NCBI RefSeq assembly: GCF_011075055.1
Contig: NC_058150.1
Coordinates: 6,882,001 to 6,946,000, forward strand
DNA: 64,000 bases
Source of the DNA: Mangifera indica
Lineage: Eukaryota > Streptophyta > Magnoliopsida > Sapindales > Anacardiaceae
Direction of reading: 5' to 3'
Shown here: one piece after another, positions 33,747 through 47,230 of the stretch
Layout: each line of letters begins with the position of its first letter
How positions within the stretch are numbered: the stretch's first letter is position 1
Notes under the pieces: model-generated
Databases searched by the model: none
What the model saw: only the letters and a program-made list of their open reading frames with translations
Told to the model about the DNA's origin: nothing
Made by a program: the position numbers and the translations under genes

Positions 33747-35801
33747 TCAATTCTCAGAGCTCCAAAGCTTATGACCCGGCGCCCATTTCGGGCATTTAGG
33801 GCTAAAGTAACTTGACACAACCCTCGAGTTCAAAAGTTCAATAATGGGTGCATATTTTACACACCGTGGTGTCTTGTACTGGTTTATTGATGCACCCCGA
33901 CTGAGAGCAAAGTCCATGAGCTTGTCAAATGTCCCACTTTCAACGGTCTTGATTTCCAGAGGGCCAATTGACTTATCTGAAACTCGGCCTTGGCGGTAGA
34001 CGCTGTTCAGAGATTCTTCGATGGTGAGGCAACAATCCTCAAAGACTGAAGGGGGAATTTCGCTTTTATGGCTAACTTCCCAATATAGCACATAGTGACC
34101 AGGGATGTTTGATGTGTCAGCATAGCTTGTATATTCTATGAGAGATGCGTCAAATGAAGAGAGATGGCTTGCCCCGTTCTTCACTGCATTTTGTAGCTCT
34201 ACTTCGTCTGTTTTATCAGAATCAATGCTCAAAACAACATTTTTTCGGCATACAAAGTTGAATTGAGGGGCTTTGTTCTTGAATCCGGCCACTTTGAGTA
34301 TGTCTCCAACACGATATCGGTAAAGCCCTACAATATCAAAAATAATATCATGAACATATTCTCAAGTCCTGTACATATTTGAGTTGAACTATTCTATTAA
34401 ACACTATTATTATAATCTTGAAACTTACCAGCATAAGTGGTTACCACAAGCTCATATTCTTGTCCCAGTTTAACATCGACGAGGTCAACCAATTGTTCAC
34501 CAAATTCTTTCTCATTGAGAGATGTTGGGCGAGTGATGAATCCGTCATTATTTCTGTTGACAGGCAAGAACTCAAAATACGCCATGGTGGGGATGATGGT
34601 ATAGGCCACTTCACTTGGCTTGCACATAGGACTAAGGTTAAGGCCAAAGTAGCACTCTGAAGAAGCATACATGGTGCAAACAGTGGGAAGGCCATTGCTA
34701 TAATTATCAAGTATAGGAATATACTGAGACATGGTTCCAGTCACAATAACATCAATATACCTAGTGTTAGGCCATAACCTTGTTATTATTCCTGTCCATG
34801 ACTCTTTACCACATTCTGCTTCGATAAAATCAGCAAGCTTGGGGTTTGGTTTGAGAATTTTTGAGACAGCCTCTCTTACTGATGGATCAGTGATTTTGGG
34901 GTCTATGGTTCCTGTTCTAATATCATTACAAAGAAGAGGCCAGTGCTTTTCGAGGAATCGGATGGCTCGAATAAAGCCAGAAGCAAAAACAGCACCAACA
35001 CGAAGGACTTGATTGTTTAGATAAAGGCCACAAAGCAACTGAGAATACATACTCTGGTAAGAATCTTGGCAGAGAATGGTTTCGTTTGGGCTAGTGTAGT
35101 TGGTGTATGGATCATAAGGCCTGTCCTTAAAATATGAGCTTTTGTAATAACTGGTTAAAACTGGACGAGCTGCAAGTCCTCCTGGGGTCTTAGCTTCAGC
35201 TTTTATGAACAAAAAGTACATCCCTTTCCCTTTGTCCAAACCAGGAACAAACTGGTCCATTACCGGCATCAAAAGGCTATAAAGCAACGCTCTTCTCCCC
35301 AGCTCCTCTTGGATTGTAGGCATCAGTTTCCTCTCTCCACCAGATGTCCCTGAGCTACATATATCAAATAAACCCACGAAACAAAATTAGATTAAAAAAG
35401 AAAAAAACCATTATAAGGATCAAGAAAATAATCGAGGAAACTTATACATGCAAATCTGTGTATATTCACCTAGTCAAGAACTCTGATATAGGTTGTGAGC
35501 AAAGAATTGGAGAAGTATCGCCATTGGCAATACGGTCAATATCGGGCTTGAGATCTTCATAAACCACAACAGGCATCGTTTGTTTGAAAGTTTCTCTGTC
35601 TACATGCCCATTAAGGCCGTGCCGTTTCAAGTACTCAACATTTGCACTACGAGAAAGGATTTCAGTAAGAACACGCTCTTGCACTTCATCAGCATGACTT
35701 GTAACATTCTCAATAAACTGAATTGCTTTCTTGTTTTGATCAGAAATCAAACTATCGTGATCATCAATTCCCTTGAGAGAGTTTTCAGGAGCTTCTGGCA
35801 T
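33747..35801 (-). CDS. GH3.6: GH3-family indole-3-acetic acid amido synthetase (GH3.5/GH3.6-like), three exons
   Basis: Minus-strand exons are 35801-35470, 35354-34429 and 34327-33747. All introns are GT-AG and the frames join exactly, giving 612 residues, the length I recall for Arabidopsis GH3.6. Both conserved ATP/AMP-binding signatures are present. The first is [10 protein letters not shown], created across the first splice junction. The second is the YASSECYFG block, followed by [14 protein letters not shown], which spans the second junction. The C-terminus ending [14 protein letters not shown] is typical of the GH3.5/3.6 branch. These acyl-adenylating enzymes conjugate IAA to amino acids such as aspartate and so lower free auxin. 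No inactivating change is visible. The ATG is the first one after the TATA box at 35906-35913. Confidence 0.95.
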
Positions 35802-35905
35802 GGTTTTGACACAGAGAATGAAACTATGCGGAACACAAAGACAACCAATAGAAGAAATGATTTGTGCTAATTATGGTATAGAGAAAATGAAGCGAGGGTA
35901 ATAGA

Positions 35906-35913
35906 TATATATA
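35906..35913 (-). promoter_or_regulatory. TATA box of GH3
   Basis: TATATATA, read on the minus strand, 105 bases before the start codon. Confidence 0.5.
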
Positions 35914-36293
35914 GACCAAGTGAAGGTGGCTGTACCCCACTATCCCATACAAACTGTTTTACTCTACCAACAAAATGGAAAGCCATAAATTTCTTTATCC
36001 CCATTTGCTTTTCATTATTTAATTACACATTCTGACTTTTCAACGTTAGGTGATATAGAAGATAATTCATACATTAATCACTCAATTCAATTCTATTGTG
36101 TGCTTGGATTTCAAGTAAAACACGGGAACCCTTTGGAAGGATCTCCGGGAAAGACGATTTCAAGTGGAAGGGAACTGGAGGGGTACATGCGTGCATGTAC
36201 TTCGGCTGTTGTTAAAAAACCGAGCAGCAAACTGGTTAAAAATTGATTAATAGCCTTCTTCTTCACGATATATCAATGATATATTCTTCCCCG

Positions 36294-36299
36294 CCGACA
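36294..36299 (-). promoter_or_regulatory. Auxin response element TGTCGG in the GH3 upstream region
   Basis: On the minus strand this reads TGTCGG, the high-affinity ARF site, 493 bases before the GH3 ATG. The classical TGTCTC form lies farther upstream at 36802-36807. GH3 genes are classic early auxin-response genes, so the sites fit, but six-base motifs also occur by chance. Confidence 0.4.
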
Positions 36300-36801
36300 C
36301 TAATTTCTCACGCTACTTGAACACAAAGACTGAAGATTTTCATTTGATATCTTGTTTCTAACTTAATTAATCTAAAGTCATTCTATAAAGTTTCAGATTT
36401 TCAAGCCATGTTAAGCTAAGAGATTCTAGTGGTTCATAGTTCAACAATAAAAGACTTTTTCACCAAGCATGTGCATGGCATTGGATTGGATTCTCTTTTA
36501 GTCTATTGTACATCACTTGAGGGATATGTAGCCAATATATCTAAATAAAAAACAAATAAAGAATAAAAAATTATGCTTGCTGATCATAAATCCGTTGTCA
36601 TTTTCTGGGGATCGAGTCAATAAAATCTGCTCTTCTTTTCTTTGTAATTTACCGAAATTCATTGACATGTGTCAATACTTGTAACAGATTTTCTTTCCTG
36701 GGATTGCGTACTAAAATGAACCAAAGATATATGAATTATTTGATAAGTTATGCTGGAAACAAGGTCACATAATAGATGCTTATATGTGTGCTTGAATGTG
36801 T

Positions 36802-36807
36802 GAGACA
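36802..36807 (-). promoter_or_regulatory. Auxin response element TGTCTC upstream of GH3
   Basis: GAGACA on the plus strand, which is TGTCTC in the direction of GH3. It is about 1.0 kb from the start codon. Confidence 0.3.
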
Positions 36808-37375
36808 GAGAAGAGTACTGCTGGATTTTCCAAGGGAAAGCTTTACAATGTAATTAGCAATTAATTACTTACACGGCTCACACCTAACTATTTTTTTTCC
36901 TTTTCATGTTGGATTACTTATAAACATAACTATATAGACTTCAACCAATCATATTGAAGGGCATTTGCATTCAGAAAATGCGTGCTGCTTTTTCATAGAC
37001 TTGCAATATAATTAAGCAGCAGTCTTTTTCTTTCTTTGATCAAGAAAAAGAAACATCGAGACGCATTATTAACCCAAAGAAAGAAACAAAGACCTGCTTT
37101 CCTTTTACAAACTCTTACATCTCATGAACGTTTTGTGACTTTTAATACATTAATATTTATCAAATACGCAAAGCACTTGTTTGAATTTTATAAAATACTA
37201 ATATCATATCAAGCACATTAGTTTCAGAAAATACTGACTTTTGGAATATATTAATTGACGAACATTGAGTAATTTATTGAAACCTGAAACTTAACTTCCG
37301 GGCAAACAAGGAGGAGGAAAATGTGTTGAGAATTGAAAGAGATAAATAATATATGTAGTAGTAGTGAGGTTATAT

Positions 37376-37503
37376 CAGAAAATATATATAAAGATGAGAT
37401 TAGAGAAAGCATGCAATCTGGTGGAGGCGTTGACTTGAAGTCCCATCCCGCCCTCATCTCCGGGTGTCTCCTGTGAGTATGCATAGTCATTTTCAGAAGC
37501 CAT
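37376..37503 (-). other. Small open frame, 42 codons, unusually coding-like
   Basis: From ATG at 37503 the frame reads MASENDYAYSQETPGDEGGM and continues to LHAF before drifting into an Ile/Phe-rich AT tail. The first 33 codons lie in an island distinctly less AT-rich than its surroundings. I know no homologue. It may be the first exon of an unannotated gene, a small peptide gene or a gene scrap. A second small frame starts 99 bases away in the opposite direction. Confidence 0.2.
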
Positions 37504-37601
37504 GTGTTAAACAAGCGTTGGTTGTCCCCACCCTCGTTGCTTATAGCTTTGTTTTATACAACATTAATCAAAGAAAAAAGTCAGTTGCTTAGGCTGCAGA
37601 A

Positions 37602-37664
37602 ATGAAGGTGGAAGAGCCCCCACCACCAAGCCAGCGTTTGCTTGGTTTGCCTTGTGCTTGGTGA
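37602..37664 (+). other. Small open frame, 20 codons, proline-rich
   Basis: ATG at 37602 opens a frame reading MKVEEPPPPSQRLLGLPCAW and then stops. It is followed by a GT donor-like site. It is divergent from the 37376-37503 frame. It is too short to claim as a gene. Confidence 0.15.
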
Positions 37665-37888
37665 GATTGTTTTCAGATATGAAGATTTTGTGGAATGTTT
37701 CTATGGGATTATTGTCATCTTGTTCAACTGTGGGTTACACTGTTCCTTTCTTTCATATTCTTGACCATTTGCTCCATATATTTTTTATCCTCTTAACATT
37801 ACGTTGAGATCCACCATGATTTACGAGATCTTTTTATTTCCTAATGTTTCCAGATTTTTAATATATATTTACCAAGATTAGTATAGCT

Positions 37889-38148
37889 TATTTGGATAGT
37901 TAGATTAAATGATAAATTATGACCTATAATCATGTTTTTAGATTATTTAAGCTATAATCCAAAAGTTAATATGATTAGCTTTTTTATATTATTTGATTAT
38001 TAAATTCAATGAATTTCGTACAATTCTAATTTAAAAACTAAAATATTGAACATTTTGACACAAAATAATCAGCTATTAAAAATTATTTGTCAAAACAATC
38101 ACAATTTGATTATGATTATTGAATAATAATTAGTTATACCAAATGTGT
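37889..38148. mobile_element. Possible MITE with imperfect terminal inverted repeats
   Basis: The left end TTTGGATAGTTAGATTA and the reversed right end TTTGGTATAACTAATTA are related, and the interior is very AT-rich with ATAATCATxATT blocks in both orientations. A target duplication is not clear. Confidence 0.4.
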
Positions 38149-38435
38149 AAGACTTAATTTGAATAAAATCAATTAATAATTATAATCCATAATCATAATT
38201 CAAAATTCTAGTTATGCAAAAGGGACATATTATATAGCCTGTACTGGTACATACTTATTAAAGAATAAAAATTTCAAAGTTTTCAACACAAGAACATACA
38301 TATATTTGAACCAAGGTTTTCACTTTGACATAAAACTTTGGTGAATCAATTTGTGGCCCAACAGAGATAGAGTATTTGAGGCAGTTCTTTCGTGTTTCTT
38401 GAATCGGGGTCATTGTGTTTACACGTTTTTGGTAA

Positions 38436-38612
38436 ACAATATTATATGTACTCAGTTTTAAGTATTTAATTAGATACTTAAATAATATATAATTATTTAG
38501 TTTAATATTATTTTATTTTTAATTCAAAATTATTTAATTATGTAATAATTCGATATTTGTGTACATAATTAAATATTCAAAACTAAATATACACAGTTGT
38601 ATTGTTTTTTGT
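38436..38612. mobile_element. Palindromic MITE, copy 3
   Basis: Arms AAACAATATTATATGTACT and, reversed, AAACAATACAACTGTGTAT are followed by AGTTTTxAxTATTTAATTA in both arms. Overall shape and size match the palindromes at 12552 and 31658. Confidence 0.6.
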
Positions 38613-38619
38613 AATTATA

Positions 38620-41600
38620 CTTGCTTTTGATTGAGTTATACACATGGGTTTAGGCTATGTTTGGATAATCAAAACTCAGTTTTCTAATTTATTATAGGCT
38701 TTTCAAGAATTTAGGTGTATGATCTTTAATTTTGGCTTTGAAATTTATTATCTTATATAATTTTTTATTTGGTCATAATAAATTTTTTATGTCACTTACA
38801 TATATGCTAGTCTTTTCCCAATGTAAATCGAATTTCAACCAAGAGTTACAAGAAAAACTCTTCAATAAAAGAGTTAAGCCATCTTGAAAAGCTTTTTCAA
38901 TTTTTCAAATCATATTTTTGGTTTGATAACATCACAAAAATTAAACCCATAGAAATTAGTGGATTAATATGAATAAAACTGTACAAAATGGTTCTATTAA
39001 TAATGAAAACCGTAGCAGGTTTGCATTAGTATAGGGATAAGAATGCAATCTCGCGCCTTCTTTTTAGGATTGCAAGCTGCAATGGAGACACTTTGACAAC
39101 TTTTGCCTTCACTTGTACCGTGAGATGAACTATCATGTCATAGCTAATGTTCCCCTCTTGCTGCCCCAAACTAGTGTAAGTTTATCAGCAACCGGCAGGC
39201 CATCACTCGGAAGATGTGCTATAATTTATTTTGGTTGAAAGCCACCGAACTTTGGCCCACTCAGAAATACTATACTATTCCTATGACTTTTTTTCCGGCT
39301 AAACAGCCTTTAAATTATTGTCAAATCCAATCAAATGACTCTCGTGTGCCCTTTCTCTTGGCCCACATTAGCTGTTATCAATTTATGTGGTCAAATTGAT
39401 GAATGCATGCATTGCAATAGAGAAGTAATTGTTGTTTAATGGATTGCAGTCTCGCTCTCAAAGAAAAGATCAGAATTTAGTATTGTCACCGGAGTGAGAC
39501 CACAAGAGGTTAGTGGAAGATTTCTTTTCTATAAACTAAAAAAATAAATCAATCTTAAAACTGCAGAATTTATACATAAAATATAAAATATTGAATTAAA
39601 TACCTTAAGGTTATAGGAATACCTGTAACGTTATACAATTAATGTGACTGTTCTTCTGCTCTAAAAATCTTTTTGAATGACAACTTTTAATGGACAAACC
39701 ATATTGCATATGATTTCTGAATGGAGATCTAGTCAATATATAATAGGTTAATTGCCCATTATATCAAAGGTTTGATTCACCTTAAGTGTTACACTAATAT
39801 TGTCCATTCAGATCATAACTTTTAAGTGTATTATACTTGTATTTGTCGATTACTTAAATTCATCTATAAACTATCATTAAAATTTTCAATTACTTAATTT
39901 TATTAAATCAAAATCATAATTAATATTATTTCACGTTAAAAAAGTTGTACCGGTTAGAACAAGTCAGATGTGAGTGCTTCAAGTTAAAAAAAAAAAAAAT
40001 ACTTTTATCACATTGGAAATAGAATAGTCTTTCTCAATTAGAAAAGCATTTTCACGTCCAAAATGAACTTGCATAATATCAGGAAAATAGTTCGGCAGTC
40101 ACCCCACAAATAACTTTTGTTTCCACTTTCTTGGCTTGTTCCCTTTTTCTACACGTGAATGCACATTATTACGCACGTAAACTTTTGGGAGAAAACTAAA
40201 CATGGTGAACTGTTGGTGAGCTAAAAGACACAGCAAGCGTATGGCCAATCGACAACTCGGTACGTGAATTGTACAATTCACTAACATGGATTGCCTTTTT
40301 TGGAGAAAAAATAACCACATCTAGAAATATATATCTACCTTTCCGATCGGATCAACTCATTCTCACTCCACAATGTCTTTAGCAATATCGATTGTTTTTC
40401 AGAAGATAAGGATGAAGATATTACACTACCACAAACATAGTGAAAAACGCTATTTGGGAAGATTTGGTGATTCTTTGTTGTTACATTTTCTGCAGTGTTT
40501 CATCCAATGTTATCCTAGTTTCCATGTGGAGAGAATTGATTGCCTCAAACTTTCTTTTCCTTATCCGGATCATAAATTACTCCATGACTTTGTCACATGA
40601 TGTGATAATTCAGTACATGTTTTTGTTTTCACTTTCATGGGATAAAAATCTTCCCCTTTACTCAAATTTCTGGGTTGCAGTACTGGGCTGGCGTGATAAT
40701 GGATGTCGGTGCTTGTCTGTGTCTACCAACAGTAACCACACTCTTCTATGTCAACTGCTATAGCATTAGGCCTCTATTCATTCATTCATGTCTCGACAGT
40801 CCAATTTATTGATGTGCAATTGCCCTTAGCTATTAAAACCTAACTTAGTGCAAAGGTAAATCTACAATGTGTGGTCAAGTTTAGAACTATAACTTCCTAA
40901 ACATCTTAGCGGAAATTCAAAATGTTACAGCTTATATATGCTAAATCAAAGATGTAAACACATGGAAGCAAGCACGTAATTTTATATTTTTGAAAATTTT
41001 CAGTGACTTCTTTAATGTTTTGGAAGAATCAATTAGATTAACAAGACTTTTCAATGGTGAAGAGACTTCCCTCAAGACTACTGGCTAAAAATGGAGGACT
41101 TTTGAATTAGATCAAGATAGTTCTTTATATAGTAGATTCCCTTTAATTTACTATATTTTGGATATGAACGAGATTAGTGTCATTGAATTCCACTCTTGTC
41201 TTTAGAAATATTAATCTTTCCCTTGCTATTTGAGTGAAACCCCAGCTTCATTAGTGTTGATGTAGGAAATTGCACCAATGTAATAATGTAATTGTCCGAA
41301 AATATTACGAGAGAATTGTATTTTGAGTGCAATAGAGAGTGTTGTGTATGGAAAATAAACACAATAAAACAGTAAAAGTAAAAACATTTTTAAGTGGTTG
41401 AATTTTCTGAGCAAAAACTACTATTATAATGTTATTACTCTTTTTTACAATGTGTACATGTGCAGTGGAAGCAATTACAAAAAGTAATATAATAATTATC
41501 AAGAAACTTTTGAAGATATTACAAAGAGTGACTCGATAATTATCAGGAAACTTTTAGGGAGAATTGAAATAATATCTTTTATTTTGACTTAAGAAAATTT

Positions 41601-44600
41601 TATGAGAATAAGACAACAAGAAATCACAGAATAAATGCTAAAAAATTTATTGTTGTTATAAACAGCTTGATTGATATTGTCCGTTTTGGGTTTCAGACCC
41701 TCACGGCTTTAAAACATATCGTTCGAATTAAGGGCTTCAGACCCCTGCTTATATACAAGCTCAGTAAACAGTACAGGAACGATGTGAGACTTCAGGTCAC
41801 AACAATTGTTATGTTTTCCTTTTGGTTTTTATACTCAAAGGGAGAGGATGTTGTTGTCATCCTGAGTCACTAGTGCATAAAGTTTTACTAAACTTGTATA
41901 TCTATTTTATTAATAAAATATATGTGCTATCAAAATTATTATAGGTTGAAGCAAGTTGGATGCAACGTCACTTATTTTTATTTAATCTGATACGTGTTGT
42001 ATGATCACTTAATTACTTTGTATGTAATATACCACTAAAATGGCACAACTCTTTTGTATTAAATGTGGCACAAGTAATATGGTCGACAAACTGATAATTA
42101 TACCTAATAACTTTATGATAGTTTGAATATATTAATTAATGGTTAACACATGATCATATAATTGAATAGGTTAAACATCTTATTAAAAAAAAGATTACAT
42201 CAGGTAAAAATCCGCGTATCCCTGTTACGAGAATATATGTATTTAGATGAAATGAGTCATCTAATGCGCTTGACATGAATTGGCTATACATCTATAATAA
42301 GGCATTAGGTCACTAAGATATTAGGCTTACATAATTTAACAACTTGATGTGGCCAGACAATGCCAGAGATGCAATTATTAAAGGGTGATTCTACCCACAT
42401 AGAAAGGTTTTAAAGCTTTTTACGTTTTAAGTGAAATCTCCACCGTCAGCGTTAAAATATCATTGTTATTGGCACCAAATTTCTTTCCTAAGATCATTAT
42501 ACCTATCATGAGAAAAAGCAGACGCAAAGGATGCTGAAATCTTCCAAGTAATCAAGCAAAAACTTTATATTTCCAACTCTGTGATCTTGAGGGCCCAAGG
42601 AAATACCTCTCACCAAGAAATATATGATTGTCGGCAATTATCAGCGTTCAACTTTATTACTGAGGATATTTATTTATTTTACCTATAGGGAAAAACCATG
42701 CCGATGGTTCAACACGAGCATGAAGGAGACTGACTAGTAATTTCTTAATTACAAGCCACAAACTTTCATGATCTTTAAGCAGAAGACTATTATAATAATA
42801 GCCTTTTTGTATCTAACTTAAACCAATTAGATTCCTTCAAAACCCTAGTGATTTAATGTTCAAGGGGGGCAATTCAATCCTGTAGAAGGAGATGTAGCTC
42901 TCTGCATATCTTCTCATGTTTCCATTATGGCTAGCACTGGGGGCCTATTTATCCAACATTAGCTCGAGTACAAAGTACGCACAAAGTGTGTGTCTTTCTG
43001 GAAGATAATTATGGACATGGAGGAGACAAGTCTTTAAACTTGCTTTTTATTTTATATATAAATATGACACTTCATTTGCTTCTAGCTTTTTAATTTTCAC
43101 ATAGATGAGCATATATAGGTGGGGAGCACATTCATAAGAGAGTTGAGGAGTAAACATAGCCATACAGTTTATGGGACAGTATCCTTCGTGATAATGGATG
43201 ACTTAAGCTTCCAATAAAAATAGTAAATATGGCATGTTGCTTGATTAAGTTTGTAGATAGTGCTAGGACTTTACAGATACGGCTGAATCTACACAAAAAC
43301 TGTCGTCAAAATCAAATTGAAGGCTAGGGTTTTAGAAGAAATGGGTCCATGCACAAGTTTTTCTTAAAAGATCTGAAGTGATCGCCATGTCTCCCTGATA
43401 TTGATCTTAATGAGGAATTTAAGGGGAGGCATGATTATGTGTTGTTTGTGTTGCACACTTTTGTTCCCTACTTTACTTGGATCTCATGAATTTGACTCAT
43501 TGACTTGTCACCTCCGTTCTTTTTTCTTTCCACAAGTTGCCAGAGATATTATCCATTATTTTTTTCTTGTATCAAAAGAAAAATGAGAGACTAAGAGAAG
43601 AATATCAATCTCTGTTGACCGCTGCTATATATTGAAATTATTAAAAATTGAAATGTGAATAGAAATCTTTGTATAGTCATGCACAATGGCAGGCAAACCA
43701 TCATGAAAAGGATAAGAGATATAGCATATTGTTCAGACATATTCTGTGTTTTAGATTAATTGTGGGTTGTTGGCTGAGAAGACTTGACAACTGATGAAGC
43801 TCACAAGAACTTGTATCTCCCCTATTTAAGAGATGAGGAAAGACCCTTTTTTTTTTGGTAAAACTAATAAAAAAAATAATCCAAAGACACAATTAACCAT
43901 TATATAATAACAATATATAACGATAAAGTAAGTCATCTACACATAGATCAATTCAAATATGGATATAGATCTTTTTACCTAAAACAACGAGAAAAACAGA
44001 ATTTGATATTATCAAATTATTCTCTTTTATTTTAAATATATATTAAAATCTAGATATATCTCTTATATAGTAGAAATTTTCTTTTATCTTGTAAACAATG
44101 AAGAGTAGATGTTAGATTTACTTTTTTTAGTTAATTCATTGTATAATTTATAGTTTCTCTGTTAAACTTCAGTTAAAGCAAATAACAACGTAATGGTGGA
44201 CGTAATTTCCAAGCAATGACATTATTCATTATTTCATTATCTCCTTTATTTCCTTCATTTCTTGCAATCATCCCATTAATTCTTATTACTCATTTATCAT
44301 TATCACTCATCACCATTTTCTTGCACAAAACCCATTCTTGGGTACTTATCGTTGTGGATGAATTATCATATCAACAATTTGGTGCTAAAAGAAAAGTCTT
44401 TGACATGCTTTTCCTAACTTTCCAATGGAATCATATTTCCAATGAATAATTCTTTTGATGGCCCCTTGCAGAAGAATATTAAAGTCTAAGAAATCTCTCC
44501 TTTGTCCTTCCACCAATCTTTGTCGGAACACTCTTCTCATGACATCTCATAGGAAAAGATCAAAGAAAATTCTAATTTACGAGGCTATCGAAACTAGTCA

Positions 44601-47220
44601 TAACGTCTCTCCTGTTGAAGAAACTAAACATGTCTCCAAAGACCAACTAGTTCCTTCTCCAGGGTAACATGATACTATCACTGCAAACCAACTTGTTCCA
44701 GCAGTTAAAGAATGGTCAATCGAACCCAATGCGATTCGCAACTTCATGACATAATTGGTGGCTTGTCCAATGCCATCAACACACTAATCTAGCAATTAGA
44801 TAGCACTTCTCTAAAAGCAACATTTGTTTAAATGCCTTTTTAGTAATTCTTACTCGGAATTGTAGCTTGCATAAAGTCCTATGAGATTATGCAAAAATAA
44901 CACAGGAAAAACAATATTGTCAAGGCCAAAAAATCACTCAAAAACACAAATTCAGAAAAACCACAGAAACTTCTTAAATAGATTCATTTACACATCTTTA
45001 AAAGATCATTTCTTTTTTCAGTTTTAAATTGTTTTGAGTGAAGTGATCTTGTTATCAATTTAACGCTCGCATATAGTACTACAACTAGGTACAATTTTCT
45101 GGGATTAAAAAAGGCATTTTAACAGATATAAAGAAAATAATCACATCACAAATATAGGAAACTATGTTGATTTGGTTAATTGAAATTACTAATGTCATCA
45201 ATTAGTCATTTGTTACACTCATTTAACTCATAAACATGCATTTTCATCACGAGATTTACATGAGAACAAAGCATAAAAATCTGATACCAATATTGGATAA
45301 AAGCTAAACAAAACAAATTAATTGAGGTTAATATTGTGCGCAGAAATGATCGAGTGGTCTTGTTCTATGTGCTTCAATTTACAATGAACAAGCTTCTTCT
45401 AGGTACGGAGACGACTACCATAGTCTTCTTTACAAAATCCACACCTTATTGCTATTTTTGTGACTGGGGAACCTTGAGAGATTAGAGAGAATTTTTCCTT
45501 TTTTGTGACTGGGAAACGAAATATTCCTATGAATGTGTAAATATTTTGAGCTGGCAGTTCCAGAAGTTGCCATGGCTTGTTTTGGATATCAAACAATGGG
45601 TTTTTTTTCTTGCAGACTACAAGTTTGTGTTTATAGCCCATCATTTTCAGTGTAAAGCATAAGGGCCTTCTTGGTGGGCTAGACGTTTATGCTTCCGTAT
45701 ATTATGGCAGACAACTTTGAGATTATGATTTCATACAATCAAAGCCTCTTGTCATTTTGCTGGCCTAAATATACCTAAGAAAAGGCATTGGAATTTATCT
45801 AGGAAGAAAATTCTACCAAAGAGAGAAGAACGTAAAGTGCAGGGATGTTATTTAATGCTAGTAAATAATTAGATGAATTTTAAAAGAAGTTTAGTCTTCT
45901 GCTCAAAAATCTTTCAAGTGTTTTGGATGAAATTCGACAGGGTAATAGTATGAATTATAAAATTATCATCCTTTTGCATATGTGCAATCCACATGAAAGT
46001 ATTCTGACACAATTATGTAAAAATGTGCATTTAAATCCTAATTTATTGAATCTAAATATAGAAAAGTGTCAGGTAATTGTGTTATTCATATATGAGAAAG
46101 GTAAATGATAATAATAAAACGTGGGCTCATGAATAATAAGAGATGAAAATGACATGTTGAAGATATCGTATGTACGATTAAAACTACTAAAACCCACTTT
46201 TCCCATTATTTTAGATAGCAAGATTTCTACTCGTATTATAAGTTGCGCGTGTTTAATCGTTATGTGTTCATCAGACAACTAATTGTTTCTTCTTTTGTAG
46301 TTATTGTGCATCGTGCTATGAAGAAATATAATTGCAACAGAAAATTTAGAAGAAACAAAATGAAGGTTGCCTATGAATGTAAGCCAAATGGCATGTATTT
46401 AGTTAAGTAGACTTTGCATATTATTAAGGGTAGACACAACAGTGAATTATATTAGATCGAATATAGTATAACCCATTGTGTCCATAGACTATGTCATGTC
46501 AAGATTTGTCAATTGACAAATTTTATAGGACGAATTTATCCACAAGTATGATATGCTCGTGACATAACCTAAAACCCTTTAAATTGTGCCTTTGTAGAAC
46601 CTTAATAGATCGGCTTGCATGCTTTTTTGGGGCAAACCTACCTCTTTTCACATATATATTGGTTTTTTTGGGAAGCCTTACCTCTTTATATACAAATAGA
46701 GAGAGAGAGATCATATTCAATTAGTTTTAAAAAGATGTAAAAACATGATTTTAAAAAATCAGGTTATAAATTAAAATAATTCAACATAAAAAATCAACTA
46801 TTTTTTTTTAAATTAATTATTAAAATTAAACCTAAGACTTAATCTACCAATTTTGAATATATATACTATTAAATTAAGTTTTTTTTAATAGTAAAATAAT
46901 TCAGATTACAAATTTAATAAAAAAAATTATTTTTAAACCATTAATAGATCTTTTTACTAATTAAATGACCTGACTATTGATTAGATTAAACCGTCCCTCC
47001 ATTACATCAACATATGGGCTGATTATGAAAATATTATATAAATACATAAATAAGATGATTCTATTATTTTAAGCTTCAGTAAACAGGTTTCGGCCGGTAT
47101 TCATCACCGCCCAAGAAGAATAAAAATATCCGATTTAGTAAGGTGTTATTTCCCTGTATGTGCTGTTAATTTGTCACTGCAAAACATTGCTCTGCCCTGC
47201 CCTGCTGTAGAAAACGTAAA
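38620..47220. other. 8.6-kb gene-free region
   Basis: No frame here gives a recognisable protein. The longest (for example 40440-40763, 44216-44667, 45399-45644) lack domains and codon bias. A short segment near 41665-41830 (TTGTCCGTTTTGGGTTTCAG, CCTCACGGCTTTAAAAC) resembles widespread plant retroelement LTR sequence, but I could not define both ends. AT-rich runs and homopolymers are common. Confidence 0.5.
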
Positions 47221-47230
47221 TTAGATTCTT

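Noticed and set aside
40373..40763. Two overlapping frames of 75 and 107 residues
   Set aside because: Different frames over the same DNA, neither with a known domain or codon bias.
41665..41830. LTR-like sequence with GTCCGTTTTGGG and CACGGCTTTAAAAC
   Set aside because: It resembles common plant retroelement sequence, but no second LTR, primer site or duplication could be defined, so I did not list it as an element.
44216..44667. Adjacent frames suggesting a small gene
   Set aside because: The first is hydrophobic AT-derived sequence and the second is unrelated in composition. No junction joins them sensibly.
45399..45644. 81-residue minus-strand frame (MMGYKHKLVVCKK...)
   Set aside because: The composition is protein-like, but I recognise no family, the upstream sequence has stops in frame, and no splice partners were found.
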